This document shows, one piece after another, positions 6,780-14,594 of a DNA stretch of 35,573 nt; position 1 is the first letter of the stretch; every line of letters starts with the position of its first letter. Source of the stretch: Nocardia sp. SYP-A9097 (GTDB taxonomy: Bacteria; Actinomycetota; Actinomycetes; Mycobacteriales; Mycobacteriaceae). Under the pieces are notes generated by a model. The model was given only the letters and a program-made list of their open reading frames with translations. It made no database searches and had not been told where the DNA came from. Made by a program: the position numbers and the translations under genes. The stretch lies in assembly GCF_009649815.1 (NCBI RefSeq), contig NZ_WJIC01000049.1:1-35573 (forward strand). Direction: 5' to 3'.

Positions 6780-7565
6780 TCATCGGATGGCGAGGGTCCG
6801 CCCACTGATCAGCTGTTCGATGGCCTCGTCGGCAGTGCAAGAGCTTGCGGCGTCGGTCAGGGTATGGCCGAGGTCGTAGAGCAGTGACACTGCTTGCTGG
6901 GCGGTCCGGCGGCGTTTGTCCTCGGTGCCTACCCACACGATATGGCAGGTCAGCGCTCGATCTTTGCGGCGGATCCGGAACTCGATGTCGCCGTAGCTCA
7001 TCTCGGGCGGCAGACCGTCATTGTCGCGGTTGGGAACGTGGACTCGCAGCCCGATCGCGGTCATGCGCGCTTCGAGGTGGGCGCGGTTCTCGGCGGCGGT
7101 GATGAGCTCGAGGGTGACCGGCCGGGACCAGAATCGTTCGGCTGCTCGCGCGATCTCGTTGCGGCTCAGGCCGTGGGCGTGGCTTTCGAGCATGGCCCGG
7201 TAGACGGCGTCGTCGGCGTCGTCCTTCCTGTCGAAGGCGTCTTCGAGGCCGGCGTCGGCGTACATGCCCAGCAGCAGACTGCCCCATGTTCCAGGCCGGG
7301 GTGCGTCGTCGTTCTCATCGAGGGCGGTTACCAGGCCCGCGCTCGGTGTCCAGGTCGCGATCCAGGTCAGCTCGGAGACTTTCCTGGTCACACTCTGCTC
7401 GTTGACGGGTGTCCAAGCGCCCCGGTGCCATTGCCGCGCGAGGTGCTCGGCCTCGCCCAGGTGCCGGAAGATGAATTCCCCGAGCGGCCACGCGCAACGG
7501 TCGCTGGCGCGGCTGAGATAGACCATGCCCGCTGGGTCTTCCCAGAATCGAACGGCGCTCTCCAT
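6780..7565 (-). CDS. Hypothetical protein (261 aa), palindrome-controlled
   Basis: 261 residues from ATG 7565. The longer frame to 7601 runs into the palindrome itself and is rejected. The protein is soluble and acidic in the middle (DENDDAPRPG, DRKDDADDAV). Residues 150-170 (GLSRNEIARAAERFWSRP) could be a helix-turn-helix, which would make it a regulator binding the palindrome. Residues 225-240 form a strand-rich HIVWVGTEDKRRRT segment followed by two helices. No known family is recognised. The stop lies in the 90 bases after the toxin-antitoxin operator, so this gene and the pair share one strand but have separate promoters. Confidence 0.7.
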   Translation of the reverse strand: MESAVRFWEDPAGMVYLSRASDRCAWPLGEFIFRHLGEAEHLARQWHRGAWTPVNEQSVTRKVSELTWIATWTPSAGLVTALDENDDAPRPGTWGSLLLGMYADAGLEDAFDRKDDADDAVYRAMLESHAHGLSRNEIARAAERFWSRPVTLELITAAENRAHLEARMTAIGLRVHVPNRDNDGLPPEMSYGDIEFRIRRKDRALTCHIVWVGTEDKRRRTAQQAVSLLYDLGHTLTDAASSCTADEAIEQLISGRTLAIR

Positions 7566-7569
7566 GCGG

Positions 7570-7621
7570 CACAGTATGCGGTCAATAATTTGACCGGTCA
7601 AATTATTGACCGCATACTGTG
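7570..7621. promoter_or_regulatory. Perfect 52-bp palindrome with divergent promoter elements
   Basis: The 52 bases read the same on both strands with no loop, centred on ACCGGT. Each arm holds TTGACC and TACTGT 19 bases apart, resembling -35 and -10 boxes. On the minus strand TACTGT (7571-7576) ends five bases before ATG 7565, a leaderless layout. The mirror-image promoter on the plus strand faces a region without a recognisable gene. A dimeric or tetrameric repressor site is likely. Confidence 0.65.
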
Positions 7622-7679
7622 GGTCGGGAATCGGGGTACTGGTAAGGACCTGTATTCGACTGGTCTGTATTCCTCCGAC

Positions 7680-8009
7680 TCACTCCGTTGAGTCGCGACT
7701 GGTTTCCCGGGTGGAGTAGGTTGTCCAGCTTCCACCGGCCTCGGCCCAAATTCGGTTCATATGGTTGGCGGAGAAGCCGAGGGCGTCGGCGACGACGGGT
7801 GCCGGGGCCTGGAGAACGAGTTGGCGGAGTGTCGCCGATTTGGTGGCCTGAGCGGGCAGGTCGAGATCGTCGCGGAGATGCCCGAGCAGCGTGTTGAAGT
7901 GCACTGGCTGCCCAGTGCGGCGGCCGGGAAGGCGAAGATTCGGAACGCCCTCGTCGCCGAAGAGGACGAATCGCACCTCCCGCACCCGGGTCTCGGCGCC
8001 GCGCGCCAC
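7680..8009 (-). pseudogene. C-terminal fragment of a recombinase/integrase-like protein
   Basis: 109 residues. The second half (TLRQLVLQAPAPVVADALGF, then a SANHMNRI and GGSWTTYS stretch) matches the well-conserved C-terminal tail of a family of actinobacterial site-specific recombinases, where a helix-turn-helix-like LRQLVLQAPAPV segment precedes a short polar end. The catalytic tyrosine-recombinase core, about 300-500 residues in this family, is absent upstream, so this is the surviving 3' end of a transposition or integration gene. A 6-bp hairpin overlaps its stop codon (7677-7694). Family naming is from memory of the tail motif. Confidence 0.6.
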
Positions 8010-8593
8010 GCACGGTCTCTACGGCGATGCGGGCGCCGTTGTCCATGGGCTAGCCATGCACGCCGGTGGAGATGGCCAGGAACGCCATGGCGTCCACCCC
8101 GCGCCCTGAGTTCGTCTGCCACGCACAAGGATTCGCGGTAGTAGGAAGCCAGCAACGCGGAGCGGTCCTCGGTCGCCGACCACACAGTTGCCCGAAGGCG
8201 CCCAATAAGTTGCCCCCAGTCGGAGCCGTTCCGGTGGGGATTTGCGCGCTCGGCGCGAGGTGTCCCGTACCCCGCAGATTCAAGCGGCACGCGGCGATGG
8301 CCCGGAATGGCCAGCACTGCGACTGGCGTCCAGCGCGGGCGCAGTCGCTGACCAATATCAACCCGTCCAACGCTCGGCCCGGCAGTGGTCCTAATCCCCG
8401 GCGGTAGCGGCTGGTCATGTGGGTGTGGGTGGCTCGGCGGCGTGATGCATGACGGCGTGCCACCACGATTCGAGCCGACTCAGATCCGGCCAGCGCACCA
8501 CTGGCACATCCTCATCGGAACCGCTGGTGATCGGGCCCGCGAAGTTGAATGCTGTCCTGCATACCGGCCTCGACGTACACGGCCGGTGGGGAT
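8010..8593. other. Region of degraded minus-strand coding remnants
   Basis: Protein-like text shifts between frames. In one frame at 8130-8230 there is WGQLIGRLRATVWSATED followed by a YYRESLCVADEL segment; another frame at 8050-8418 reads differently. At 8415-8553 a frame ends RWPDLSRLESWWHAVMHH before a TGA, with no start codon. No single open frame is coherent, consistent with a decayed gene or genes upstream of the recombinase tail. A weak 7-bp hairpin at 8563-8587 may end the large gene that follows. Confidence 0.4.
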
Positions 8594-10771
8594 CTATTTC
8601 TTCTTCACGTAGTAGTCGGGCGCGTCGTCGGTTTCGGTGGGGAGCGGCGGGAACAGTTGATTTGGGTCGGGTGGGGCGTTGTGCTCGTCGAACCAGTCCG
8701 GTTTTTCTGGTGGAGGTTCGTAGTTGCGCCAGGTCACGAAGTGGGTGATCCACTGCGCGGTCGCGGCCACGACCGCGGCCCACGTGTCGGGGTCTTGGAG
8801 CAACGCCGACGTCTCGCGACGGGTGCAGACGACGCTGCTGGGGTAGCCAAGGGAGGCTAGGCCGATCGGCAGTCCATCGTCGGCGGCGGCAAGGTCGATG
8901 TCGATGGTCGCGCCGAATTTGAGGGGCGTCGGCAGGTTCAGGGTGACCGCCACGACGGTGGCGCAGTCGTAGCCGGTCTCGGTGTTCTCGACGTAGGTGT
9001 AGAGGATCCAGGCGCCGTCGGCGAACCGGCATGCGAAATCGGCGGAGTGCACGACAAACGCGCCGGTGTCGCTGCGGCCGGAGAGTTGCCGACGAGGCGC
9101 GGGCAGCGTGAAGCGCATCTCACCGGGTAGCACGCTATAGGTGTGCCGCTCGCGGTCGGCAGTCGACTCGGTGCACATCTGCTGAACGGCCCACACCACA
9201 TCCGAGGTGGTGAGCCTGCGCCCTAGGCGGATCTGCGGATCCGAGGCGGTGGTATCGCGTTCGCCGAGAAGTTCGACGCCGCCGCGCCCGTCTGGTGACG
9301 TGAACACCGTGACGTGCGAGCCGGACACGGCATTGACCGGGGTGACCGACCCCATCCCCGCGATCAGCGGCCCCTGCAGCTCGACGGTGTCCAACGGCGG
9401 ATGCGGGTGGGTGAGGTAAGCAGGACTGTCCTGCTGCAGGCCGCCGCAGGACAGTTGAAGGGCCCAGACCGTCTGCTTCGCAGTGAGATACGGGAACACC
9501 GATACGGTCGTGAGGTCCCGGTCGGCGCGCACGCGCGCGGAAATCTGCGCCGGACCGGATCCGGAGTCGGCCCAGATCTCGACGAAGGCCCCGGCGCGTG
9601 TCTTCACCGATACCGCACGCCCGCAGGAAAACAATGGCACCGCCAGGTCCGGTGGCAAGGGGGGTTGATCGTCGATGACGTACACCGTCGTCGACGTCTC
9701 GAAAGTGCAAACCGCTTCCGTGACCTCCACGGCCGCGTCGGCGGGCAGCCGCGGAACCGGTATGTCCCAGCTGCTGCGGCCCGGTGGCACCTCGTACTGC
9801 AAGGTGGTCGTGCGCGAGGGCTCGGTGATCGTCACGGTCAAGGCGGCGCCGCCGCGCAGTGATTCGGCGTGTAGGAGCGCGGACCCGGCGCATGGTGGGG
9901 CGAGACTGATCGGTGGGGGTGGGGCAGCGGGTGCGATATCGGCGGCGGCAGGTTTGGATGGTGTCACATCCCGCGCTCTGCACTGCGGCATCTGCTGGGT
10001 CACTTCAATGTGATCACCTTGCGATGCAAAGGGTTTGGGTAACACGAACCAGAGCTGTTCGGAATCGAAGGTGGCCGAGCTGCTGGTTGCATCGGATTGC
10101 CGGGTGACGGTGACCTGCGCGCCGTCGATGACGCCACCGATCAGGACCGCGTTCTCGCAGCCGATCGGCAACGGGGCACCCACGACCGGAGGGGGCAGCT
10201 CGCCCGCGGGCAGAGGCCGGACACTGTCGGCGGTGATCGCGGGGACATCGGTGAGCAGCGGGAAGCCACTCGGTGCGGATTGCGTGGCTTGGATCGTCGC
10301 GCCGTGCTTGGGAAGCGGCGTGATCAAAACCATGCGAGCATCGCCGAAGGTGTCCGCCCGCGCGGTACCGGCGACTACGCCGCTGGAAAAGACAGTGACG
10401 ACCGCACCCGGCGCTGCAGCCGCGACCCACACCGCGCGAGCGCACTCGTACAACCGGCTGCGGAACACCATCGGCGGCAACTGCAAGTGCGAGGTGGGAG
10501 CGGCGCTCACCACCACTGCCAACTCGTCCGGCGTCGGGTCGCTGATCTGTCCGTCCAACTCCTGCACAGCGACCAGCCGCTGCCCCGCGCGCAATACGAC
10601 ACCGGCATGAACCGGCACCTGATCGGCCCCGCCACCACTCACTGCGGAAGCCACGGGAGAGCCGTCAACCATCTGGACCGTGATCGTGGCGCCGGGCAGA
10701 CAGCCTTCGACGAGCACGACCGGCATCCATTCCCCGATCGGCCCGACCACACCAGGAATTCCCAACCCCAT
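8594..10771 (-). CDS. Large protein of about six Cys-containing beta repeats (725 aa)
   Basis: 725 residues from ATG 10771, preceded by GGGG at seven-base spacing. The first 500 residues are about six degenerate repeats of 75-95 residues. Each starts with a Pro-rich linker and a Cys or small residue (GCENAVLIGGV, PCAGSALLHAES, SCGRAVSVKTR). A GAxVTV beta-strand motif follows, and most repeats close with a VQxxC/TQQMPQC-type segment. The pattern suggests a string of Ig-like or carbohydrate-binding sandwich domains. The last 200 residues differ: a strand-rich domain with FACRFADG and YVENTETGYDC, then a Pro/Asp-rich tail ending in Lys-Lys-Lys. No signal peptide or membrane anchor is visible, so secretion would need a non-Sec route. 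Codon use is strong and the frame unbroken, so it is probably functional. I cannot name the family. Confidence 0.85.
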   Translation of the reverse strand: MGLGIPGVVGPIGEWMPVVLVEGCLPGATITVQMVDGSPVASAVSGGGADQVPVHAGVVLRAGQRLVAVQELDGQISDPTPDELAVVVSAAPTSHLQLPPMVFRSRLYECARAVWVAAAAPGAVVTVFSSGVVAGTARADTFGDARMVLITPLPKHGATIQATQSAPSGFPLLTDVPAITADSVRPLPAGELPPPVVGAPLPIGCENAVLIGGVIDGAQVTVTRQSDATSSSATFDSEQLWFVLPKPFASQGDHIEVTQQMPQCRARDVTPSKPAAADIAPAAPPPPISLAPPCAGSALLHAESLRGGAALTVTITEPSRTTTLQYEVPPGRSSWDIPVPRLPADAAVEVTEAVCTFETSTTVYVIDDQPPLPPDLAVPLFSCGRAVSVKTRAGAFVEIWADSGSGPAQISARVRADRDLTTVSVFPYLTAKQTVWALQLSCGGLQQDSPAYLTHPHPPLDTVELQGPLIAGMGSVTPVNAVSGSHVTVFTSPDGRGGVELLGERDTTASDPQIRLGRRLTTSDVVWAVQQMCTESTADRERHTYSVLPGEMRFTLPAPRRQLSGRSDTGAFVVHSADFACRFADGAWILYTYVENTETGYDCATVVAVTLNLPTPLKFGATIDIDLAAADDGLPIGLASLGYPSSVVCTRRETSALLQDPDTWAAVVAATAQWITHFVTWRNYEPPPEKPDWFDEHNAPPDPNQLFPPLPTETDDAPDYYVKKK

Positions 10772-11045
10772 CTGCGTACCCCACGTAGTCGCACAACTGC
10801 TCAGGCTGTTCGGCCGATGCCAGGTTTGAGCATGTCAATCATCTATCAATGCCTCGGCGATAGCGATCAGATTCGAAGAAACCGGTCCATTAGGCGTGGT
10901 GAGAAGGAAATGGGTGCCCAAAGCGTGCCGCCAACTCATCGCAGTCACCCCATCCTGCCTGACCAGCAGCTACGGCATATCCGCCCGAAATATTCGGCCG
11001 ATGCTACGGCTACCCGGTAATGGTTCCCTCTTGAGTCCCTAGCCG
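10772..11045. other. Intergenic stretch without a convincing gene
   Basis: A 62-codon plus-strand frame at 10833-11020 begins with ATG but has no ribosome binding site and an unusual composition for this genome. I do not call it. The minus-strand promoter of the 725-residue gene must lie here. Confidence 0.5.
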
Positions 11046-11092
11046 GTGCGGCGGAGCAGCTGATCGCCCCCGATCAGGCCGCTACTCCGCCG
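11046..11092 (-). terminator. Imperfect long hairpin
   Basis: GGCGGAG and its complement CTCCGCC enclose inner complementary GATC blocks around a C-rich loop, just downstream (minus strand) of the stop at 11119. Confidence 0.55.
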
Positions 11093-11118
11093 AACCCCGG
11101 ATTGCTCAGACGGAACTG

Positions 11119-11346
11119 CTACTGGAGCTTCACCTCGACGAGCTCATCGAGGTGGAAGTACAGGGCGTCGCGACTGTAACCGCGGTTCGCCTGCCGAGCG
11201 GCGAGGATCGGCTGGAACTTCTCCAGCATCGCCTGGTAGAAGGGGCAGCCATCGTCGCTGATCTCCTCCAGACGGGGGATGATCTCTTCCCACCGGTCGG
11301 TGCTAATCAGGTACCACGTGGCGGCTCTGTGGATTCTCGCGGCCAT
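11119..11346 (-). CDS. Small hypothetical protein (75 aa)
   Basis: Seventy-five residues from ATG 11346, chosen because AGGGTGA precedes it. The core (WYLISTDRWEEIIPRLEE, then DDGCPFYQAMLEKFQPI) is helical and well formed, and the C-terminus DALYFHLDELVEVKL looks like a small alpha/beta unit. No family name is known to me. The first residues fall inside the start of the oppositely oriented gene at 11279, which is unusual and may mark a recombination joint that replaced the original 5' end. A hairpin follows the stop. Confidence 0.6.
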   Translation of the reverse strand: MAARIHRAATWYLISTDRWEEIIPRLEEISDDGCPFYQAMLEKFQPILAARQANRGYSRDALYFHLDELVEVKLQ

Positions 11347-11647
11347 CGTCACCCTGCGCCTCATCGAGCCCGTGTACCGCGCCAAGACCGCACAGCATTA
11401 CACCAGCGTCGCATTGATCGGGTTCGGGATCGAACTTATCAGGATCGGGATCGCGGGGATCATCTACGGCGACGTTCTTCTCGGGACCGGCTTTGCTGGG
11501 TTCGGGATCGCGTTGATCGAGTTCGGGATCGCGACGCTCGGTTGGGGAGTCGGAGAGCTTGCCGGCAGCCGTCCACGACCAGCACCCACACCGCGGCCGC
11601 GGCGCGGTCCTGATGCGAGGTCGGATCGAAAAGTACGCCACGCCTGA
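11279..11647 (+). CDS. Small membrane protein with Gly-Phe-Gly-Ile repeats
   Basis: Up to 122 residues. A first hydrophobic segment (about residues 13-28) is followed by a second long one (40-95) built of near repeats of the type IGFGIELIRIGIA and GFGIALIEFGIA, encoded by recurring ttcgggatcg in the DNA. The tail is Pro/Arg-rich and polar, and would lie in the cytoplasm. The start is uncertain: ATG 11279 overlaps the opposite gene by 68 bases, and GTG codons at 11324 or 11345 would give a shorter protein. The repeated packing motif suggests tight helix-helix association, but function is unknown. Confidence 0.5.
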   Translation: MISSHRSVLIRYHVAALWILAAIVTLRLIEPVYRAKTAQHYTSVALIGFGIELIRIGIAGIIYGDVLLGTGFAGFGIALIEFGIATLGWGVGELAGSRPRPAPTPRPRRGPDARSDRKVRHA

Positions 11648-11663
11648 GGAATGAAGGCCTTCG

Positions 11664-12695
11664 TCATCGTGCCGTGGCGGCTCGGCGGGTGTCGCGGTCG
11701 AGATGATGTTGCAGCAACCCGGCCACGGCGTCGTCGACGGTGTTCCACAGTCCGGGGGTGATGAGCTGGTTGTGCTCGTCGTGGCCCTGCCATCGTCCCT
11801 TGCCGCTGGTCTTGGTCTGCCGCTGGATCGTTCCGAGGTAGGTGCCGTCGCGGTCGGTAACCCGGTAACCGCCCCACTCGGGGTCACGGGCGACCGTGAC
11901 CAGCTCCCGCACCGGCTTTCCCGGGGTGGTCCAGCGGGCGCGACGCGAACCGGACGTGACAGGCCGGCGGGGTGCCGGGTCCGGTACGGGTGCCACCCGT
12001 GAGGCCGGTGCCACGGTGCCGGCCTGCTCTGTGGCAGGTGCTGAGGCTTGCGCGCCACGTGGCCGGGTCAGCAGCTGGTCGGACACGGCGGTATCGGGCA
12101 GCGGGCGCGTATCGACCGGCAGTGCGGGGGCGCTGGTCTGCAGGTAGGTGTAGACGGTGTCGCGAGAGATCCCGAAGGCCCGCGCGAGGGCGGTCTTACG
12201 CTCGCCCGCCGCCGCACGGGCACGCAGTTCACGGGCCTGCTCCTGGGAGAGGGCGGGTTTGCGGCCGGTGTAGACACCGCGGGCCTTGGCCTTGGCGATG
12301 CCTTCGCGCTGGCGCTCGCCGATCATGGCGCGTTCGAACTGCGCGACCGCGCCCATGATCGAGAGCATCAACTGCGCGATCGGGGAGTCCTCCCCGGTGA
12401 AGGTCAGCACCTCCTTGACGAATTCGACCCGTACCCCGCGGGCGGTGAGGTCCTGCACGAGGGTGAGCAGGTCGCCGAGGTTGCGGGCCAGGCGGTCCAT
12501 GGAATGCACCACCACGGTGTCGCCCTCGCGGACGTACCCAAGCATGGCGGTGAGCTGGTCGCGGTCGGTGTCCTTGCCGGACATCTTGTCCGTGAACGTC
12601 TTGTCCACCGCGATGCCGTCGAGCTGGCGGGCGGTGTTCTGATCCACCGCGCTGACGCGGACATAGCCCACGCGCATTCCCTTGTGCGTCGACAC
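11664..12695 (-). CDS. Serine resolvase/invertase with an unusual C-terminal domain
   Basis: 343 residues from GTG 12695, with AGGGAG five bases upstream (an ATG at 12677 is an alternative). Residues 8-140 are the catalytic domain of a Tn3/Hin-type serine recombinase. YVRVS places the nucleophile at Ser15 with Arg13 beside it, SMDRLAR at 65-71 supplies Asp67, Arg68 and Arg71, and the long E-helix follows. Residues 145-186 form the Hin-type helix-turn-helix (LSQEQARELRARA, then FGISRDTVYTYL). Unlike usual resolvases of about 190 residues, it continues with a Pro/Ala linker (188-250) and an extra 90-residue domain with a GGYRVTDRDGTYLGTI beta motif and a WNTVDDAVAGLL helix. A three-subsite res-like region lies just upstream. 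It likely resolves multimers of a mobile element or plasmid. Confidence 0.9.
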   Translation of the reverse strand: MSTHKGMRVGYVRVSAVDQNTARQLDGIAVDKTFTDKMSGKDTDRDQLTAMLGYVREGDTVVVHSMDRLARNLGDLLTLVQDLTARGVRVEFVKEVLTFTGEDSPIAQLMLSIMGAVAQFERAMIGERQREGIAKAKARGVYTGRKPALSQEQARELRARAAAGERKTALARAFGISRDTVYTYLQTSAPALPVDTRPLPDTAVSDQLLTRPRGAQASAPATEQAGTVAPASRVAPVPDPAPRRPVTSGSRRARWTTPGKPVRELVTVARDPEWGGYRVTDRDGTYLGTIQRQTKTSGKGRWQGHDEHNQLITPGLWNTVDDAVAGLLQHHLDRDTRRAATAR

Positions 12696-12715
12696 GCGCT
12701 CTCCCTCGGCCAGAG

Positions 12716-12838
12716 TGTCGGAATATCTCTGGATCCTACCCGACATGTGTAGGGAAATGCGGATATCGACCCTATCCCGACATGTTGCGCCCCAGGTCGC
12801 CGCAATCGGCGCAGTGTCGGGTACGGGTTTACCCCAAA
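12716..12838. promoter_or_regulatory. Probable res site: three inverted-repeat subsites
   Basis: Half-sites of the form TGTCGGG pair in inverted orientation. Subsite one is TGTCGG...CCGACA at 12716-12745 (30 bp), subsite two TGTAGGG...CCCGACA at 12748-12782 (35 bp), and subsite three TGTCGGGTA...TACCCC at 12815-12838 (24 bp). The number, unequal lengths and position 20 bases upstream of the resolvase start match known res organisation, in which the same sites also repress the gene. Confidence 0.6.
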
Positions 12839-12845
12839 TACGCAC

Positions 12846-12995
12846 CCCATCCGCAGGATTTGAGTCCGTGAACCTCGCCGCATCTTGTTACCTGAAAATT
12901 CACATGTTTAATTTCGCTGTCTGTAAAATAAAACCTGCTATCGTCTGGCCAATAACAGAGTTCACCTGCGGCGGAACATGACATGGGGAGAAAGT
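12846..12995 (+). promoter_or_regulatory. AT-rich promoter region
   Basis: A local AT-rich patch (about 12885-12960) with a possible -10 box TATCGT near 12941 precedes a strong ribosome binding site GGGGAGAAAG at 12984-12993, six or fewer bases from ATG 12996. Confidence 0.45.
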
Positions 12996-13409
12996 ATGAA
13001 CAACACTGAGGTCGGCTTGGCGCTGATCGATTCGCGCTGCTCCGAGGAAGGCGGACTCACCCAGGCGAGCTTGCAGGAACTGCGTGAGGCACTCGGGTTC
13101 GGCCGACTCGGCAAGTGGGTGCTCGAAGAAATCAAGAAAGATCTCGAGAGCTATCGGCTCGGTTGGTTCCCGACCAACATCCTTGAACCGGAAATCAACG
13201 CTGAGCCCCGCCAGTGGCAGCAGGTGTGGATCTACCGCAAGGACGAAAGCCCGCTGGCTCGGGTACTCGACGCGGTCCTGACCGACAACGCCCCGGCTGA
13301 CCGGGTACGGGCCACCCTCACCGGCATCCGGTTGTCCGACGAGGTCGGCTTAACCGCTGAGCAGAAACTTGAGCGCATCCGCCAAATCGTGGGCCCGAAC
13401 TCAGCATAA
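12996..13409 (+). CDS. Hypothetical protein (137 aa)
   Basis: 137 residues from ATG 12996, fixed by the strong upstream GGGGAGAAAG. Residues 1-45 are helical with LTQASLQELREALGF resembling a small winged-helix start. The middle (YRLGWFPTNILEPEI, then QWQQVWIYRKDESPLAR) is conserved-looking and aromatic-rich. The C-terminus is charged and helical. The layout suggests a nucleic-acid-binding or regulatory protein from a phage or element, but I do not recognise a named family. It is divergent from the resolvase and separated from it by the res-like region and an AT-rich promoter. Confidence 0.75.
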   Translation: MNNTEVGLALIDSRCSEEGGLTQASLQELREALGFGRLGKWVLEEIKKDLESYRLGWFPTNILEPEINAEPRQWQQVWIYRKDESPLARVLDAVLTDNAPADRVRATLTGIRLSDEVGLTAEQKLERIRQIVGPNSA

Positions 13410-13541
13410 TGATCGACCTGCCCCCGAACATGCAGACACAAGGGGCTTTCCGGCACTACTTGTGAGAACCGCACCGGACTCGACACCGCGCTCACTGTGG
13501 TCATTCAGCAGGAATGCTCGACATCGGCTAACCCAAACTGA

Positions 13542-13838
13542 CTGTGCTGCAACCCTTGTCACCCCAGACTGCTCAAGCGGCCCCTTTCTGGCGTATTCGG
13601 TTCACACCCCGAGGAGATCATCGCGCATATCGCCGAACGCTCCGTCGGGGAACTCACCGACGGAGCCGACCGTCAGCTCCCTGCCCCACCAGTGCCCTTG
13701 GATCCCGTGCCGGACTTCCGCTCACCCAACCCTGATGTCACCTGGGTCCCCGAGACGGCTCCTGAGAGCGCGATAGTGGACGAGGATCGCCGCGGGCGGT
13801 TCCTCAAGCTGCTGCACCGTCGGCCCGCCCGTGAGTGA
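13542..13838 (+). pseudogene. C-terminal remnant of an unknown protein
   Basis: A frame with no usable start is open from the TGA at 13539-13541 to TGA 13836-13838. From about 13590 it reads like protein (SHPEEIIAHIAERSVGEL, then a Pro-rich VPLDPVPDFRSPNPDVTW linker and an Arg-rich tail). A 5' end is missing and no ATG or GTG with a ribosome binding site occurs. I read it as the leftover 3' end of a larger gene. Confidence 0.45.
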
Positions 13839-14243
13839 CCGGCGAAGTCGGCCCTTTCATTACGAGGGCCAGGCGTGCACGCTGATCACGCGAAAGCAGT
13901 TGGCTCGCGGTGTGGTGAGTGGAGCTGACCGAGTCGGCACTGTCGTCGCTGTTGTCGTCGGCCGGTGTCGTCAACGCGACACTGCTCCCGAACGCCCTGC
14001 AGTGCTGATTGTGTGATGGTTGCATCACACGAAATGTCGGCGCGCGTGTTGGGTGACTCGGTAGCTACCGCGGGGCTGGGGCGGCCGGAACCTGTTGCGG
14101 TACAGAATGTCCGCGTTCATTGCCTGCGAATGGCAGCCCGTGCCCCGGCGTCTCACAGCGAATGGCTTCAGGCCCGAAAAGCACTGCGGTCGAACCGGTT
14201 CGCCGCCAGCCGACCAATCTCTAACCCGCGCGAATACGTTCGG
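13839..14243. other. Stretch without a recognisable gene
   Basis: Open frames here have poor composition and no translation signals. The only notable point is that the 3' end of the Gly-rich gene lies at its right border. Confidence 0.5.
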
Positions 14244-14594
14244 TCAGCTACTACCGAACAAGCCGCCACCCCAACCTCCACCCCAACCTCCACTACCCCA
14301 GTCACCACTACCCCAACCTCCACTACCCCAGTCACCACTACCCCAACCATCGACCAAGCCACCGCCACCCCAGTCATCAGTGCCCGAACCATCGACCAAG
14401 CCACCGCCACCCCGGTCATCAGTGACCCAGCCGCCGCCACCCAACGGGTAAGCGTCCTCCACCACACCGGGCACGGGCGTCGGCACAGCCATGGCAGGAA
14501 CCGCCGCCGTCATAGGAACAACTATCGCGGCTCCAACGAGGGCGGCCCTCGCGAGCGGCCGGCATGTGGCAGTTCGGCGCGTCTTGTTAGCCAT
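14244..14594 (-). CDS. Secreted glycine-rich repeat protein
   Basis: 116 residues from ATG 14594, preceded by AGAAGG. Residues 1-36 are a signal peptide with an Arg/Lys-rich start, a hydrophobic core and an Ala-Met-Ala cleavage site. The mature protein is Gly/Trp/Asp-rich and made of two tandem repeat types: GGGGLVDGxGxxDW (about residues 58-85) and GSGDWGSGGW (86-105), ending GGGLFGSS. The DNA shows the same tandem structure (14275-14425), so copy number may vary between strains. Low-complexity secreted proteins of this type are common in mycobacteria and Nocardia; a cell-envelope or matrix role is possible but unproven. No partner gene is evident. Confidence 0.75.
   Translation of the reverse strand: MANKTRRTATCRPLARAALVGAAIVVPMTAAVPAMAVPTPVPGVVEDAYPLGGGGWVTDDRGGGGLVDGSGTDDWGGGGLVDGWGSGDWGSGGWGSGDWGSGGWGGGWGGGLFGSS
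14275..14425. repeat. Tandem repeats coding for Gly-rich units
   Basis: Two families of short tandem units, of roughly 30 bp (coding GSGDWGSGGW) and 45 bp (coding GGGGLVDGxGxxDW), lie inside the secreted protein gene. Unit boundaries match codons, so gain or loss would keep the frame. Confidence 0.7.

Noticed and set aside
7570..7621. Palindrome as inverted ends of an insertion sequence
   Set aside because: The arms touch with no DNA between them and no transposase is adjacent; a regulatory site is more likely.
10833..11020. 62-codon plus-strand frame
   Set aside because: No ribosome binding site, atypical composition, and no recognisable features.
12048..12752. Plus-strand open frame of 234 codons
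   Set aside because: Antisense to the resolvase, whose catalytic motifs leave no doubt about the real strand.
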